Source: Pelagibaculum spongiae
GTDB taxonomy: Bacteria; Pseudomonadota; Gammaproteobacteria; Enterobacterales; Pelagibaculaceae
Direction: 5' to 3'
DNA length: 64,000 nucleotides
Assembly (NCBI RefSeq): GCF_003097315.1
Contig: NZ_QDDL01000016.1
Span: 1 to 64,000 of the forward strand
Part shown: in pieces, positions 62,745-64,000 of the stretch
How positions within the stretch are numbered: position 1 is the stretch's first letter
How the letters are laid out: each line of letters opens with the position of its first letter
Translations under genes and position numbers: made by a program
Notes under the pieces: generated by a model
Databases searched by the model: none
Told to the model about the DNA's origin: nothing
The model's input: only the letters and a program-made list of their open reading frames with translations

Positions 62745-63875
62745 TTAACCACGGAAGTAACGCTGCTCGATGAATGGAGCGCGTGCTACTTTAACTGGCA
62801 ACTTCTTACCGCGTACTTCTGCAAACAATTCAGTTTCCAGAGCACTATGTTCAATACCAACATATCCCATTAATACTGGGCAGTTAGTGGTTGGACCGAA
62901 GCTACCTGAAGTGACTACACCGGCTTTTTCGCCAGCAGCAGTAAATAATTCAACACCTTCACGAATTGGTGCACGGCCTTCACCGATTAATCCAACACGC
63001 TTACGAGTGTGATCTTTTTCAACAATTTGCTTCAGGATGATATCAGCGCCTGGGAAACCACCAGCACGTTCGCCACCAGTACGACGGTTTTTGCTGATAG
63101 CCCATAACAGGCTAGCTTCTACAGGTGTAGTAGTAGTGTTCAAGTCGTGACCGTACAGGCAAAGGCCTGATTCCAGACGTAAAGAATCGCGAGCGCCAAG
63201 GCCAATCGCTTCTACTTCTGGTTGTTCCAGCAACAGACGCGCGAACTTATCGGCTTCTGCATTTGGTACTGAAATTTCATAACCGTCTTCACCGGTGTAA
63301 CCGGAACGGCTGATCAAGCAGTCGATGCCTTGAATGGTCATGGCTTGAGTATCCATGAATACCATTTTTGCAGTTTCAGGGGCTAAACGCTCCATTGCTG
63401 CTGCTGTGCCTGGACCTTGGACTGCCATTAATGCGCGGTCATCCAGTAATTCCATTGTAACGTCGTCAGGCAGATTAGCTTTTAAATGAGCGATATCCTG
63501 TTCTTTACATGCAGCGTTAACCACTACATATAAACAATCGCCGTGGTTGCTCACCATCAAGTCGTCCATGATACCGCCTTGCTCATTGGTGAACAGCGCA
63601 TAACGCTGTTTGCCAGCTGGCAAATCGATGATATCAACAGGAACGAGAGCTTCTAACGCTTTAGCGGCATTGGCACCGTGTAAACGAAGTTGACCCATGT
63701 GAGAAACGTCAAAAAGACCAGACTGTTCGCGAGTGTGTAAATGCTCTTTTTTTACGCCTAGTGGATATTGAACTGGCATTGAGAAACCAGCGAAAGGCAC
63801 CATTTTTGCGCCTAATTCCACATGGAGATCGAACAGAGGAGTTTTTAATAGCGTGCTTTCGGATTGTGTGCTCAT
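62745..63875 (-). CDS. gcvT: Aminomethyltransferase, T-protein of the glycine cleavage system
   Basis: 376 residues from the ATG at 63875 (alternative ATG at 63896). Core family blocks: KTPLFDLHVELGAKMVPFAG, LFDVSHMGQLRL, SRSGYTGEDGYEISVPN, LGARDSLRLESGLCLYGHDL. It transfers the methylene group from the glycine-derived aminomethyl on H-protein to tetrahydrofolate. No gcvH or gcvP is in the window; they may be farther along. Confidence 0.95.
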   Translation of the reverse strand: MSTQSESTLLKTPLFDLHVELGAKMVPFAGFSMPVQYPLGVKKEHLHTREQSGLFDVSHMGQLRLHGANAAKALEALVPVDIIDLPAGKQRYALFTNEQGGIMDDLMVSNHGDCLYVVVNAACKEQDIAHLKANLPDDVTMELLDDRALMAVQGPGTAAAMERLAPETAKMVFMDTQAMTIQGIDCLISRSGYTGEDGYEISVPNAEADKFARLLLEQPEVEAIGLGARDSLRLESGLCLYGHDLNTTTTPVEASLLWAISKNRRTGGERAGGFPGADIILKQIVEKDHTRKRVGLIGEGRAPIREGVELFTAAGEKAGVVTSGSFGPTTNCPVLMGYVGIEHSALETELFAEVRGKKLPVKVARAPFIEQRYFRG

Positions 63876-63918
63876 GATGTTTAGATTTTCCTTCATTAAT
63901 CTGACAAAGGTCAAAAGT

Positions 63919-63953
63919 GCCGCCCTTACTAATTAGTTGTGCGTAAGGGCGAC
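63919..63953. terminator. Stem-loop between the partial gene and gcvT
   Basis: Stem CGCCCTTAC / GTAAGGGCG with a loop of about 14 nt, between the upstream gene's stop and the gcvT start. The T-run is weak, so it may be a partial terminator or an RNA leader structure. Confidence 0.5.
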
Positions 63954-63964
63954 ACATTTATCAA

Positions 63965-64000
63965 TTAACCTTTAGAAGCGGATGCTTCTTTTGCATTTTT
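63965..64000 (-). CDS. C-terminal end of a gene continuing beyond the window
   Basis: The minus strand reads ...KNAKEASASKG then TAA (63965-63967). Only 11 codons are inside the window, so the product is not identifiable. It would be upstream of gcvT and in the same direction. Confidence 0.4.
   Translation of the reverse strand, partial: KNAKEASASKG

Noticed and set aside
63876..63964. Glycine riboswitch before gcvT
   Set aside because: The gap is under 100 bp and holds just one stem-loop; the tandem aptamer would need much more sequence.
1..64000. tRNA or rRNA genes
   Set aside because: No T-loop/acceptor pattern or rRNA segment was recognised in any intergenic region.

Overview
This window looks like an AT-rich chromosomal segment of a marine-type gammaproteobacterium. 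The support is a core gene set typical of that class: dgt, rluF, syd, htpX, mtnC, mrcB with a UB2H domain, queC-queE-queD, modABC, bioD and gcvT, plus an Enterobacteria/Vibrio-type Hcp. The genus cannot be resolved from the sequence alone.

Layout. 0-6.3 kb: a clipped IS5-like transposase, two near-identical small HTH genes flanking a lipoprotein alpha/beta hydrolase, dgt and a minor pilin. 6.4-17.6 kb: envelope and secreted proteins (FG-GAP/ASPIC lipoprotein, TlpA-like thioredoxin, DUF4124 protein), a ZntA-like metal ATPase behind a 46-bp palindrome, an S8 protease lipoprotein with a small secreted partner, REP/BIME repeats and a cytochrome P460-like protein. 17.7-22.1 kb: rbgA, a CvfB-like S1 protein, a thioredoxin, and a LysR/azoR divergent pair. 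22.1-29.3 kb: accessory region with a truncated IS66 copy, three small cassette-like genes with a group II intron 3' remnant, and a RAYT-type transposase element with deleted derivatives and tandem right ends. 29.4-41.8 kb: mostly core genes with an orphan hcp and unknown neighbours. 41.9-56.8 kb: a Fur-box-preceded Cys-rich protein, a decayed copy of a DUF3293-LysR-MDR-redoxin locus with a YopT-like protease candidate inside it, an S66 peptidase, a TacA/TacT-like toxin-antitoxin pair, a complete IS66 element with 8-bp target duplication, a second RAYT element, and the better-preserved copy of the duplicated locus. 56.8-64 kb: modABC, bioD, an unknown 551-aa protein and gcvT.

The most unusual biology is in the repeats. 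Two RAYT-like elements of almost equal length (1,428 and 1,429 bp) end in matching short inverted repeats (core CGCCACCCA), have left internally deleted derivatives and have reiterated right ends. GTAG-headed REP pairs also occur. A relic of an integron-like cassette array, with what looks like a group IIC-attC intron end, lies just upstream of the first RAYT element, and that element has overwritten the 3' end of the last cassette gene. All assignments rest on reading motifs and comparing segments by eye; no database search was possible.
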